From: Frankia umida
GTDB lineage: Bacteria > Actinomycetota > Actinomycetes > Frankiales > Frankiaceae
Assembly (NCBI RefSeq): GCF_023242945.1
Contig: NZ_JALKFT010000006.1
Location: 62,001-126,000 of the forward strand
Direction of reading: 5' to 3'
Length of the DNA stretch: 64,000 bases
Below are positions 45,211 to 54,193 of the stretch, in pieces. The notes below the pieces were generated by a model, which saw only the letters and a program-made list of their open reading frames with translations, was not told the DNA's origin and did no database searches. How positions within the stretch are numbered: the first letter of the stretch is position 1; each line of letters starts with the position of its first letter. The position numbers and the translations under genes were made by a program.

Positions 45211-48200
45211 GTGTGCTGGGTACCGACGGGCGGCCGTCCCGCCAGCCGTTCCTGCCCGGCTTCGGCGCCGAGCCCGACGACCTTCACGACGGGACGCGCA
45301 CCGGCCCGCGCCTCGAACCGGACGATCTGCGCGCCCTGCTGGACGTCCCGTTCACCGACGAGCAGATCGCCGCCGCGACCGCACCGCTGGCACCGGGAGT
45401 GATCGTCGCCGGCGCCGGCTCCGGGAAGACCTCGGTGATGGCCGCCCGGGTGGTCTGGCTGGTCGCGACCGGGCAGGTGCGCGCCGACCAGGTGCTGGGC
45501 CTGACCTTCACCACCAAGGCCGCCGCGGAACTCGCCGCCCGGGTGCGCCTGGCACTGCGCCGCGCCGGCACCGCCGACGGCAGCGACTGGGCGACCAGCG
45601 CGGGCCTGGGCGGCCCGGACAGCGCTGGTGGCGCTGGTGGCGCGGGGGATGAGCAGGACGGCGAGCCGACCGTGGCGACCTACCACGCGTTCGCCGGGCG
45701 GCTCGTCGTCGACAACGCGCTGCGGCTGGGGCTGGAACCCGACGTCCGGCTGCTCTCGGGCGCGGCGCGGTACCAGCTCGCCGCCCGGGTGGCCCGCGCC
45801 CACGACGGTTCGGTGCGGGCGTTGACCCGTTCGCTCGCCGCCGTCGTCGGTGAGATCGTCGCCCTCGACGGTGAGATGAGCGAGCATCTGCTCGACCCGG
45901 TGGCGCTCACCGCCTTCGACACCGCGCTGCTCATCGAGGTCAGCGCCGCCCTGGCCGCCGCCCAGCGGCGGCCGAGGACCAAGGGTGTGCAGGACCTGCT
46001 GCGCAGGTTCGCCCACACCTCGCGTGGACGGCGCGAACTCGCCGCGCTGGTCGCCGAATACCGTGCGGCGCGCCGCGACCGTGGCGTGCTCGACTTCGGC
46101 GACCAGGTCACCTACGCGGCCCACATCGCCGAGTCGATGCCGCAGGCCGGGCAGGCCGAGCGGGCCAAGGCCACGGTGGTCCTGCTCGACGAGTACCAGG
46201 ACACCTCCGTCGCCCAGCGCCGGATGCTCACCGGACTGTTCGGCGGCGGCCATCCCGTCACCGCCGTCGGCGACCCCTGCCAGGCCATCTACGGCTGGCG
46301 CGGAGCATCGGTGGCGAACCTCGACCATTTCCCCACCCATTTCCCGCAGGCGGACGGCACCCCGTCGACCGTCTACGAACTGTCGGTCAACCAGCGCAGC
46401 GGCGGCCGGCTGCTCGAACTCGCCAACGCCATCGCCGAGCCCCTGCGCGCCCGGCACCGGGTCGTCGAACTGCGCCCACGCGCCGACGTCGCCGACCGCG
46501 GCCAGACGGTCGTCGCCCTGCACACCACCTGGGCCGCCGAGGTGGCCTGGATCGCCGGGCGCGTCCGGGCCGTCGTCGACGCCGGCACCGCCGCCCGGGA
46601 GATCGCCGTGCTCGTCCGGGCCCGCGGCGACATCCCGCCGCTGCTCACCGCGATGCAGGCCGTCGGCCTGCCGGTCGAGGTGGTTGGCCTGACCGGTCTG
46701 CTCACCGTCCCGGAGGTCGCCGAGATCGTGGCGGTGCTGGAGGTCCTGGACGCCCCCACGGCGAACACCGCGCTGGTCCGCCTGCTCACCGGCCCGCGGG
46801 TCCGCCTCGGCGCCCGCGACCTCGCCGCCCTCGGCCGAAGGGCACGCGAGGTCGTCCGCCTCGACCAGCCCCCCGGCTCACCCGACTCACCCACGTCCGA
46901 GAGCCGTACGTCCGAGAGCCGTACGTCCGAGAGCCGTACGTCCGAGAGCCGTACGTCCGAGAGCCGTACGTCCGAGGGGCGGGTGACCGAACCGCCGGGC
47001 GGCGAGGACGCGCTGCGGGCGGCGGTGGCGGACGTCGATCCCTCCGACGTGGTGGCGCTGTCCGATGTACTGGCCGACCCCGGGCCGGAGATGTCCGCCG
47101 AGGGTGCCGCCCGGGTGGGCCGTCTGGGCTCCGAGATCGCGGCGTTGCGCGGCCATCTCGGCGAGGGACTGCTCGACCTGCTGCACCGCGTCATCGCCAC
47201 GATCGGCCTGGACGTGGAGCTCACCGCGACCGACGCCGCCGTGCGCGCCCGCCGCGAGGAGAACGTCGCCGCGTTCCTCGACATCGCCGCCGACTTCACC
47301 GATCCCGACGGGACCACGTCCCTACACGCGTTCCTCGGCTTTCTGCACGCCGCCCGGGAGCACGAGCGCGGCCTGGACGTCACGGGTCCCTCCGGCGCGG
47401 ACGCGGTCGCCCTGATGACCATGCACCGGTCCAAGGGGCTGGAGTGGGAGGTGGTCGTCGTCCCGAACCTGAGTGCCGGCGTCTTCCCCGACGCCACCGT
47501 CCGCGACCAGTGGACGACCTCGACCGGGGTGCTCCCGGTGCCGCTGCGCGGCGACGCCGACGACCTGCCGGCGGTGACCGTGTCCGACCAGAAGTCCGAC
47601 CACGACGCGTACGCCGTCGAGGCCCGGGCCTACGCCGAACGGGAGGAACGCCGCCTCGCCTACGTGGCGGTCACCCGGGCGAAGTCCCTGCTGTTCGCCA
47701 GCGGCCACTGGTGGGGCCCGAGCCAGAAGCGACCGCGCGGCGCGTCCATCTTCCTCGAGGAACTCGCCGCGCATGCCGGCTCCGGCGGTGGACGCGTCGA
47801 TGTCTGGGCCCCCCGCCCCGCCGAACATGTCAACCCGGCGCTGGACACCCCACCCGAGTTCGCCTGGCCCGTCCCCTACGACCCCGAGCCGTACGCCCGC
47901 CGCCTCGAAGCCGCCCGCGAGGTCCTCACCCACCTGGACACCGCCTTCCACCCCTCCGGCTCCCTCGCCGCCCCCGGCGTCGATCCGGATGGTCTGACCG
48001 CGGGGGAGCGGGCGCTGTTGGGGGAGCTGGACCGGGAGGCACGGCTGCTGCTCGCCGAGGAACGCGCCAGTCGGCGCCCGCGGCTGGACGTCCCGTTGCC
48101 GGCGACCCTGACCGCGTCCGAGATCGTGCGGATGCACGCGGACCCGGCCGCGTTCGCCCGGGAACTGGTCCGGCCGCTGCCACGCCAGCCGGTCGCCGCC

Positions 48201-48710
48201 GCCCGCCGCGGCAGCCGGTTCCACACCTGGGTCGAGGAACTGTTCGACCACCGCGCCCTGATCGGAGCCGACGACCTCCCCGGTGCCGCGGACGCCGAGC
48301 TCACCGACGACGACCTGCGCGATCTCAAGGACGCCTTCCTGCGTACCCCCTATGGCACGCGGCGTCCCCACGCGATCGAGGAGGCCTTCGAACTCCCACT
48401 GGCCGGACGGATCATCCGTGGCCGCATCGACGCCGTCTACTCCCTCGGCGGTGGACGCTGGGAGGTCATCGACTGGAAGACCGGCCAGTCTCCCGCCGAC
48501 GACCTGCAACTGGCCGTCTACCGCCTGGCCTGGGCCCGCCTTCGCGGCATACCACTGGACGCTGTCGACGCCGCTTTCCTCTACGTCCGCACCGGCGCTC
48601 TGGTCCGCCCCCATCCCCTGTCCGAATCAGACCTGGCCACCCTCCTGACCCCCGCGCCGCCCCGCGCCACCGCACCCCGCCCCGGTCCCGCCCCGACCGC
48701 CTCGAACTGA
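45207..48710 (+). CDS. adnB: AdnB: UvrD-like helicase/RecB-like nuclease subunit
   Basis: The 1167-residue protein has an SF1 motor with VAGAGSGKTSVMAA near residue 70, FTTKAAAELAARV, LLDEYQDTSVAQRRM near 325, GDPCQAIYGWRGA and TMHRSKGLEWEVVVVP, then YVAVTRAKSLLF. A C-terminal nuclease follows with GSRFHTWVEELF and GRIDAVYS...VIDWKTGQ near 1072-1093, lacking the cysteine cluster of AdnA. Residues 563-592 are a TSESR pentapeptide repeat between motor domains. The ATG at 45207 overlaps the adnA stop (ATGA), giving a coupled two-gene operon. AdnAB drives DNA end resection, competing with Ku end joining. Mycobacterial equivalent: Rv3201c. Confidence 0.93.
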   Translation: MSVLGTDGRPSRQPFLPGFGAEPDDLHDGTRTGPRLEPDDLRALLDVPFTDEQIAAATAPLAPGVIVAGAGSGKTSVMAARVVWLVATGQVRADQVLGLTFTTKAAAELAARVRLALRRAGTADGSDWATSAGLGGPDSAGGAGGAGDEQDGEPTVATYHAFAGRLVVDNALRLGLEPDVRLLSGAARYQLAARVARAHDGSVRALTRSLAAVVGEIVALDGEMSEHLLDPVALTAFDTALLIEVSAALAAAQRRPRTKGVQDLLRRFAHTSRGRRELAALVAEYRAARRDRGVLDFGDQVTYAAHIAESMPQAGQAERAKATVVLLDEYQDTSVAQRRMLTGLFGGGHPVTAVGDPCQAIYGWRGASVANLDHFPTHFPQADGTPSTVYELSVNQRSGGRLLELANAIAEPLRARHRVVELRPRADVADRGQTVVALHTTWAAEVAWIAGRVRAVVDAGTAAREIAVLVRARGDIPPLLTAMQAVGLPVEVVGLTGLLTVPEVAEIVAVLEVLDAPTANTALVRLLTGPRVRLGARDLAALGRRAREVVRLDQPPGSPDSPTSESRTSESRTSESRTSESRTSESRTSEGRVTEPPGGEDALRAAVADVDPSDVVALSDVLADPGPEMSAEGAARVGRLGSEIAALRGHLGEGLLDLLHRVIATIGLDVELTATDAAVRARREENVAAFLDIAADFTDPDGTTSLHAFLGFLHAAREHERGLDVTGPSGADAVALMTMHRSKGLEWEVVVVPNLSAGVFPDATVRDQWTTSTGVLPVPLRGDADDLPAVTVSDQKSDHDAYAVEARAYAEREERRLAYVAVTRAKSLLFASGHWWGPSQKRPRGASIFLEELAAHAGSGGGRVDVWAPRPAEHVNPALDTPPEFAWPVPYDPEPYARRLEAAREVLTHLDTAFHPSGSLAAPGVDPDGLTAGERALLGELDREARLLLAEERASRRPRLDVPLPATLTASEIVRMHADPAAFARELVRPLPRQPVAAARRGSRFHTWVEELFDHRALIGADDLPGAADAELTDDDLRDLKDAFLRTPYGTRRPHAIEEAFELPLAGRIIRGRIDAVYSLGGGRWEVIDWKTGQSPADDLQLAVYRLAWARLRGIPLDAVDAAFLYVRTGALVRPHPLSESDLATLLTPAPPRATAPRPGPAPTASN
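46893..46982 (+). repeat. 15-bp in-frame tandem repeat in adnB (TSESR)x6
   Basis: ACGTCCGAGAGCCGT is repeated five times exactly from 46893 to 46967, with a sixth diverged copy to 46982. It encodes TSESR pentapeptides in a surface linker between helicase subdomains. Confidence 0.95.
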
Positions 48711-48774
48711 GCGACGCACGACGGGCTCTGGAGCCCGCACCGCCCGGATCACGGCCAGATCGCGGCCGGTGGTG

Positions 48775-49653
48775 TCAGCGGGCGAGGTCGACAAGCAGGG
48801 CGCGGTGGTCGGAGATGGGGGTGCGCTGGCAGTGCACGGCGCGGACCTCGCCGATCGCGCCGCGGGCGAGCACATGGTCGAGCTGTACCTGGGGTGCGGG
48901 CGCCGGGTAGGTCGGGGTCGCGGCGAGTCGGTGCCAGCGGGTGAGCAGACCGGGCAGCGCACCGGGCAGGTTCAGATCACCGAGGATGACGACCGGGCCG
49001 TCACCGCCATCACTCCGAGCGCCGCCATCGCCCCCGGTGGTCCCGGTGGTCCCGGCAGGGTCCCCGAGTTCGGCGGCCGTGGCGGCCCCGGCGGGACGGT
49101 GGGTGAGGCGGCGGGTGAGACGACGCAGCTGCCAGGCGTTCCACCCGGGAACGAAGGACAGGTGCGTGGTCACCACGGTCAGCGGACCGTCGTCGGTGTC
49201 GAGGGTCGCCGCGACCGCCAGGCGAGGCTCGTCGTCGAGCAGGACCAGCCGTCCCCGGCCGCCGGGACCGCCGCCGGGCAGGGCGATCGGTGATCGTACC
49301 GGCGCCCGGCCGAGTTCGATGACCCGCCAGTCCAGCACCGGAAACCGGCTGATCAGCGCGATGCCGTAGGCCGGTTCACCGGCGGGGCGGGGGGCGTCCG
49401 CGGGGCGCCAGGTCTCCCCCGGCGTCCCGTACACCGTGGGGACGAATCGCCAGTCGCCGTCGTCGGCACCCATGGCCCCCGCGGCCAGCGCGGCGAGGTC
49501 GAGCCGGCCGGAGCGGGGCTGGTCGAGGTCGACCTCCTGGAGGCCGAGGACGTCCGCGTCCAGCCCGACGATGGCATCGACGAAACGCTCCGCCCGAACC
49601 GCACCGTCGGCGAGGGACCGTCCGTGCATCACGTTGAAGGTGCCCAGCCGCAC
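48775..49653 (-). CDS. Endonuclease/exonuclease/phosphatase (EEP) family protein
   Basis: The 292-residue protein has the EEP fold motifs RLGTFNVMHGRSLADG, DVLGLQEVDLDQPRSG, VTTHLSFVPGWNAWQLRRL, VVILGDLNLPG and the C-terminal RTPISDHRALLVDL, supplying the metal glutamate, the catalytic histidine and the final DH pair. Relatives cleave DNA, sphingolipid or inositol phosphates; the substrate is unknown, and no export signal is seen. GTG at 49653 begins the domain. A Gly/Thr/Asp-rich insertion (TTGTTGGDGG) sits before the LGDLN motif. It is convergent with adnB and may be transcribed with the PucR gene upstream. Confidence 0.85.
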   Translation of the reverse strand: MRLGTFNVMHGRSLADGAVRAERFVDAIVGLDADVLGLQEVDLDQPRSGRLDLAALAAGAMGADDGDWRFVPTVYGTPGETWRPADAPRPAGEPAYGIALISRFPVLDWRVIELGRAPVRSPIALPGGGPGGRGRLVLLDDEPRLAVAATLDTDDGPLTVVTTHLSFVPGWNAWQLRRLTRRLTHRPAGAATAAELGDPAGTTGTTGGDGGARSDGGDGPVVILGDLNLPGALPGLLTRWHRLAATPTYPAPAPQVQLDHVLARGAIGEVRAVHCQRTPISDHRALLVDLAR

Positions 49654-49708
49654 GCCGCTGACCGTACCGGACGTGGGACCCGAACAGGCACCGTCCGGGT
49701 CAGCGGTA

Positions 49709-49760
49709 CGGAGCCACGCCAGGACGGCGCCACACCAGGACGGAGCCACGCCAGGACGGG
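49709..49760. repeat. Short tandem repeat upstream of the EEP gene
   Basis: CGGAGCCACGCCAGGACGG occurs at 49709-49727 and 49741-49759 (overlapping at its edges), with a shorter imperfect copy between. It lies between the PucR stop and the EEP start. Confidence 0.75.
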
Positions 49761-49770
49761 ATGGCCGGCG

Positions 49771-51183
49771 TCAGCCGGCCGGGACGGGCCGATCGATGGC
49801 ACCCGGGGCATCGAACAGGGCTGTGGAGCGCTCGGTGGCGGCAGCGGTGGGTCGGGCGGCGGCACCGGCGCGTAGGACGAGCTCGAGGTCGAAGCGGATG
49901 TCGGGGTCCTCCAGGCCGGGGCCGAACAGGTCGCGTAGCTGGTTGACGCGGTAGCGGACGGTCTGCGGATGGATGTGCAGACGCTCGGCGATCAGGCCGC
50001 GCTGGCCACGCAGCGACAGCCAGTGCAACAGGGTCTCGGCGAGGCGTTCGCGGGTGCGGCTGGGAAGGTTGTCCAGGGGGGCGAGGAGCCGGGTGGCGAG
50101 GTCGGTGACGAGGCCCGGGTCACGGGCGAGCAGCAGGGCGCTCAGATACTCGTCGGTGAACAGCGGGTCGGCGGTCGCGGCGCTGGTGGTGGTGAGGCGA
50201 CCGGCGTCGCGGGCGTCGCGGGCGTCGCGGGCCCGGGCGGCACTCGCGGCACTCTGGGCCCAGACGACGGCGGGGCCGACGACCGCGCCGAGACCAGCCA
50301 GCCTCGCGGTCAGCGCCACCCGGCCAGGGCCGGGTTCGGTGGCGCCGACGAACAGCCAGGTGTCCTGGCCCTGGACCGTGCGCGGGCAGCCGTCCGGCAG
50401 CCGCAACGCCCGCACGCCATGATCCCTGGCGTCCCAGGCATCCCCGCTGTCCCAGGGATCCCGAGCCTCCCGAGGATGCCCGACGCTCCTGGCAACGGCG
50501 GGATCGGTGGGATCGGTGGGTTCCCCGCGACGCGCCGCATCGAGGACGGGCGGGCCGGCCGGGACGCAGGCGGGGATCAGAACGGCGGCCAGGCGACCGG
50601 GCAGGATCAGCCGGCCCGACTGGGCGACCTGGGCGACGGCGTCCACGGGGGCGCCGGTGAGCAGCATCTCACCGAGCCGGTCGAGCAGGCGTTCGCGTTC
50701 ACCGGCGGCGGTGAACTGCTCGGTGGCGTATCCCTCGGCGGACGCCGCCGAGATGCCGTCGATGTAGGCGAACATCATCTCGGCGAGGGAGACCAGACCG
50801 GCGGCGTCGACACCGTTGCGGGCCGCGGCCTCACCCAGACGCCGCCAGGACACCCGGGCACCGACCCGGTAGGCGCCGAGCAGGTTGTCCAGGGAACGTC
50901 CGGCTCGCACCTCGCCGCGGCCCAGCCGGACGTAGACGTCACGTCCGGCGGCCAGGTTCGGCTCGAGCTGCGGCCCGGCCTCGACGACAGCCAGGAACCG
51001 CCGCAGTGCCTCGGCGACCCCGCGGCGCACCCCCTGGCCGAACCGGCCCTCCAGCGGACGGGCGTAGGCCGGCACCTCCCGGGAGATCGCCAGGATGACC
51101 TCTTCGCCCAACTGGCCAAGCTCTGCGGCGAGCGTCCCGGGCAGACCGGCCGGAAACTGTCCCATGGGAACAGACTGTCTCAT
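49771..51183 (-). CDS. PucR-family transcriptional regulator
   Basis: The 470-residue protein has an N-terminal helical region (about 15-170, ISREVPAYARPLEGRFGQG), a middle GGDEF-like domain and a C-terminal PucR helix-turn-helix with LAETLLHWLSLRGQRGLIAERLHIH and PQTVRYRVNQLRDLFG. Such regulators usually control catabolic or secondary-metabolism operons in response to a ligand. The middle carries RDARDARDAG and DPWDSGDAWDARD low-complexity runs. ATG at 51183 is used; ATG 51165 and GTG 51192 are in frame. It is divergent from the first M16 gene across about 90 bases. Confidence 0.88.
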   Translation of the reverse strand: MRQSVPMGQFPAGLPGTLAAELGQLGEEVILAISREVPAYARPLEGRFGQGVRRGVAEALRRFLAVVEAGPQLEPNLAAGRDVYVRLGRGEVRAGRSLDNLLGAYRVGARVSWRRLGEAAARNGVDAAGLVSLAEMMFAYIDGISAASAEGYATEQFTAAGERERLLDRLGEMLLTGAPVDAVAQVAQSGRLILPGRLAAVLIPACVPAGPPVLDAARRGEPTDPTDPAVARSVGHPREARDPWDSGDAWDARDHGVRALRLPDGCPRTVQGQDTWLFVGATEPGPGRVALTARLAGLGAVVGPAVVWAQSAASAARARDARDARDAGRLTTTSAATADPLFTDEYLSALLLARDPGLVTDLATRLLAPLDNLPSRTRERLAETLLHWLSLRGQRGLIAERLHIHPQTVRYRVNQLRDLFGPGLEDPDIRFDLELVLRAGAAARPTAAATERSTALFDAPGAIDRPVPAG

Positions 51184-51272
51184 GCGCCACACCGCCGATG
51201 GTCAGGGGCGGCGCCGAAGTCCTGTCCGCTATCCGTCCGGTGGTGTGCGTCGCTCGGGCCCGAGGGGCGGCG

Positions 51273-52715
51273 GTGGGCAGTAGCGTGGCATCCGTGGCCA
51301 CGTCCTCTGTTCCTGCCCCTGATCCGGTCGGTTCCGCCGCGGTGAGGTCGGCCGTGGGGAGGCCGGCGGTGGTGCCGCCGACGGTGGTACGACCCCGCCA
51401 GGGTGCGGCGTCGCAGTCCTTTCCGGTGCCGAGCTATCCGATCGAGCGGGTACGCCTGGGGAACGGGCTACGTGTTCTGTTCGCACCCGACCGGACGGCG
51501 CCGGTGGTGGCGGTGAGCGTCCACTATGACGTCGGCTTTAGGTCGGAGCCGCAGGGGCGCACCGGTTTCGCGCATCTGTTCGAGCATCTGATGTTCCAGG
51601 GCAGCGCGAACGTCGGCAAGGCGGAGCATCCCAAGCACGTCCAGGCCGCCGGTGGAATCTTCAACGGTTCCACCCATCCGGATCACACCGACTATTACGA
51701 GCTGTTGCCGTCCGGGGCGCTCGAACTCGCACTGTTCCTCGAGGCCGACCGGATGCGCAGCCCCAAGATCACCCAGCAGAACCTCGAGAACCAGATCGCC
51801 GTGGTGCAGGAGGAGATCCGGGTCAACGTCCTGAACCGGCCATACGGCGGATTTCCGTGGATCAGCCTGCCGCCGGTGGCGTTCGACACGTTTCCCAACG
51901 CGCACAACGGCTACGGCGATTTCACCGAGCTCGCCGCGGCCAGCCTCGACGACGCCGAGGACTTCTTCGACAAGTTCTACGCACCGGGCAACGCCGTGCT
52001 AACCGTCACCGGTGACTTCGATCCGGCGGAAGCGCTCACCTTCGTCGAGCGCTACTTCGGTGACATCCCCGCCCGCGCCGTGCCGGCACCGGGCAGTTTC
52101 GCCGAGCCCGTGCGTTCGCAGGAGCGCCGCGAGCGGATCACCGACCGGCTCGCCCCCCGCGCCGCGTTCGCCGTCGGCTACCGGGTGCCCGATCCGATCG
52201 GCGACCTGACCGGTTTCCTCGCCTACTGCCTGCTCGCCGACGTGCTCAGCGACGGCGACGCCAGCCGGCTCGAGCGCCGGCTCGTCCAACACGACCGTTC
52301 GGTGACCGGTGTGCGCGCCTCGCTCGGCACCTTCGGAAGCCCCTTCGAGCAGCGTGATCCCCTGCTGTTCACGCTGGAGGCCCGCCAGTCCGAGGACGCG
52401 ACCGCCGACGGCGTGCTCGCCGCGGTGGACGAGGAACTCGGCCGCCTGGCACACGACGGTCTCGTCGTCGGCGAGCTGGAGCGGGTACAGGCCCGGGTCG
52501 TCTCGTCGCTGCTGCGCGAGGCCGACGACGCGCTGGGCCGGGCGATGTCGATCGCCGTGCACGAACTGCGCCGTGGCCGTCCGGAGCTCGTCAACGAGCT
52601 GCCTGCCGAGTTTGCCGCCGTCACCGCCGACGAGGTCACCGCCGCCGCCGCGAGCCTGCTGGACCAGGGCCGCTCGGTCCTCGAACTCGAAGCCGGCGCT
52701 GCCCCCACCGCCTGA
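51273..52715 (+). CDS. M16 metallopeptidase, catalytic subunit
   Basis: The 480-residue protein has the inverted zinc motif HLFEH at 101-105 within GRTGFAHLFEHLMFQG, the downstream glutamate region VVQEEIRVN, and FYAPGNAVLTVTGDF, all typical of M16 (mitochondrial-processing-peptidase-like) proteases. A Val/Pro/Ala-rich stretch of about 50 residues precedes the domain and may be disordered or a weak signal. GTG at 51273 was chosen because GAGGGG lies five bases upstream; GTG 51198 and 51294 are alternatives. It is followed by an M16 homologue lacking the zinc site, an arrangement known for heterodimeric M16 enzymes. Its stop lies inside the first unit of a 19-bp tandem repeat. Confidence 0.9.
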   Translation: MGSSVASVATSSVPAPDPVGSAAVRSAVGRPAVVPPTVVRPRQGAASQSFPVPSYPIERVRLGNGLRVLFAPDRTAPVVAVSVHYDVGFRSEPQGRTGFAHLFEHLMFQGSANVGKAEHPKHVQAAGGIFNGSTHPDHTDYYELLPSGALELALFLEADRMRSPKITQQNLENQIAVVQEEIRVNVLNRPYGGFPWISLPPVAFDTFPNAHNGYGDFTELAAASLDDAEDFFDKFYAPGNAVLTVTGDFDPAEALTFVERYFGDIPARAVPAPGSFAEPVRSQERRERITDRLAPRAAFAVGYRVPDPIGDLTGFLAYCLLADVLSDGDASRLERRLVQHDRSVTGVRASLGTFGSPFEQRDPLLFTLEARQSEDATADGVLAAVDEELGRLAHDGLVVGELERVQARVVSSLLREADDALGRAMSIAVHELRRGRPELVNELPAEFAAVTADEVTAAAASLLDQGRSVLELEAGAAPTA

Positions 52716-52793
52716 CCCGCCCAGTACCGCCTGACCCGCCCAGTACCGCCTGACCCGCCCAGTACCGCCTGACCCGCCCAGTACCGCCTGACC
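52708..52793. repeat. 19-bp tandem repeat, 4.5 copies, between the two M16 genes
   Basis: CCGCCTGACCCGCCCAGTA repeats exactly at 52708, 52727, 52746 and 52765, followed by a half copy ending at 52793. The stop codon of the first M16 gene lies in the first unit, so copy number does not change the protein. Confidence 0.97.
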
Positions 52794-52817
52794 AGCTGCC
52801 ATGAGATCGGGAGAGCC

Positions 52818-54137
52818 GTGACCTCTGTCTTCGTCCCCGAGGTGCGGCCGTCGGCGCCGGCGCGCCTGCCCTCGGTCACGGACCGAACGCTGTCCAACGG
52901 GCTGCGGGTGCTCGTGGTCGAGCGCACCAGCGTGCCGCTCGTCGAGGTGCGGCTGCGGGTTCCGTTCGCCGGGACCGGCGCGCAGTTCCACGCCGGTGCG
53001 GAGGTGCTCGCGGAGACGCTGTTCACCGGGTCCGCCCGCCACGACCGCACGGGGCTCGCCATCGAGGTGCAGAGCCTGGGGGGCGCGCTGTCCACCGGAG
53101 TCGACAACGACCGGCTCGCCGTGGTCGGCTCGGCGCTCGCGTCGAACCTTGAGCCGCTGTTGCAGATCATGGCTGAGGTGCTGCTCGGCGCCACCTACCC
53201 GGATGACGAGGTCGCCGGCGAGCGGGAGCGGATCGTCGAGGACACCGCGGTCGCCCGCAGCCAGCCGGCGGTGATCGCCCGGGAGGCGCTGCTCGCCCGG
53301 ATCTTCGGCGACCATCCGTATGCCACGGGCATCCCCGACCCGGCGGTGGTCGCCGCCGTGCGCGCGGACGACGTGCGGTCCCTGCACGCTCGCCGGGTGG
53401 TCCCGGCCGGCGCCATCCTCACCCTGGTCGGCGACATCGCCGCCGAACGGGCCTTCGCCGCGGTGACCTCGGCTCTCGGCGGCTGGGCGGGCGAGCTCTC
53501 GGCGCCGGCCCCGCCGCTGCCCGTGATCGAACCGGGTCCGATCCTGATCGTCGATCGGCCGGGTGCGGTGCAGACGAACATCCGCCTCGGTGGCGCCGCG
53601 TTGCCACGGTCAGCACCCGGGGCGCCAGCCCAACGGCTCGCCAACACGATCTTCGGTGGCTACTTCAGCTCCCGGCTGGTCGACAACATCCGCGAGGACA
53701 AGGGCTACACCTACTCCCCGCGCAGCTCCATCGACCACTACCTGGCCGGGTCCCGACTGACGATCGCCGCGGACGTCGCCACCGAAGTCACCGGCCCGGC
53801 GCTGCTCGAACTCTGGTACGAACTCGGCCGGATCGCGCTGCTGGCGCCCAGCCAGCGGGAACTGGACGCGGCACGTCAGTACGCCGTCGGCACCCTGGCA
53901 CTGGGCAGCGCCACCGCCTCGGGCCTTGCCTCCACCCTGTCGGCGCTGGCCGGTGCGGACCTCGGGGTCGAGTACCTGCGTGACCATCCGCGGGCCCTGG
54001 CCGAGGTCACCCTCGAGGACCTTCAGGCGGCGGCGGCTGACCTGCTGGCACCGACACGTCTGGTGACGGTCCTTGTCGGTGACCGCGAGCGGATCACCCG
54101 CGCCGTGGGCGACCTGGCCCCGATCGCACCGGCCTGA
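52818..54137 (+). CDS. M16 peptidase-like subunit lacking the zinc motif
   Basis: The 439-residue protein has the M16 fold (TLSNGLRVLVVERTSVPLVEVRLRV, EVLAETLFTGSARHDR, VVPAGAILTLVGDI, and the C-terminal NTIFGGYFSSRLVDNIREDKGYTY segment) but no HxxEH. In paired M16 systems the second subunit is inactive and shapes the substrate cavity; I infer the same here with the preceding gene. GTG at 52818 follows GGGAGAGCC. The 102-base gap to the first subunit is filled by the tandem repeat. Confidence 0.87.
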   Translation: MTSVFVPEVRPSAPARLPSVTDRTLSNGLRVLVVERTSVPLVEVRLRVPFAGTGAQFHAGAEVLAETLFTGSARHDRTGLAIEVQSLGGALSTGVDNDRLAVVGSALASNLEPLLQIMAEVLLGATYPDDEVAGERERIVEDTAVARSQPAVIAREALLARIFGDHPYATGIPDPAVVAAVRADDVRSLHARRVVPAGAILTLVGDIAAERAFAAVTSALGGWAGELSAPAPPLPVIEPGPILIVDRPGAVQTNIRLGGAALPRSAPGAPAQRLANTIFGGYFSSRLVDNIREDKGYTYSPRSSIDHYLAGSRLTIAADVATEVTGPALLELWYELGRIALLAPSQRELDAARQYAVGTLALGSATASGLASTLSALAGADLGVEYLRDHPRALAEVTLEDLQAAAADLLAPTRLVTVLVGDRERITRAVGDLAPIAPA

Positions 54138-54193
54138 CGCCGCGCCCACCACCGCACGCCGCTGGCCGTGTCAGTGGCGCCCGCCGGTCCGCG

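Noticed and set aside
52708..52793. Direct repeats as a possible CRISPR array
   Set aside because: Units are 19 bp and strictly tandem with no spacers; the 16-bp repeat at 38881 likewise has none.
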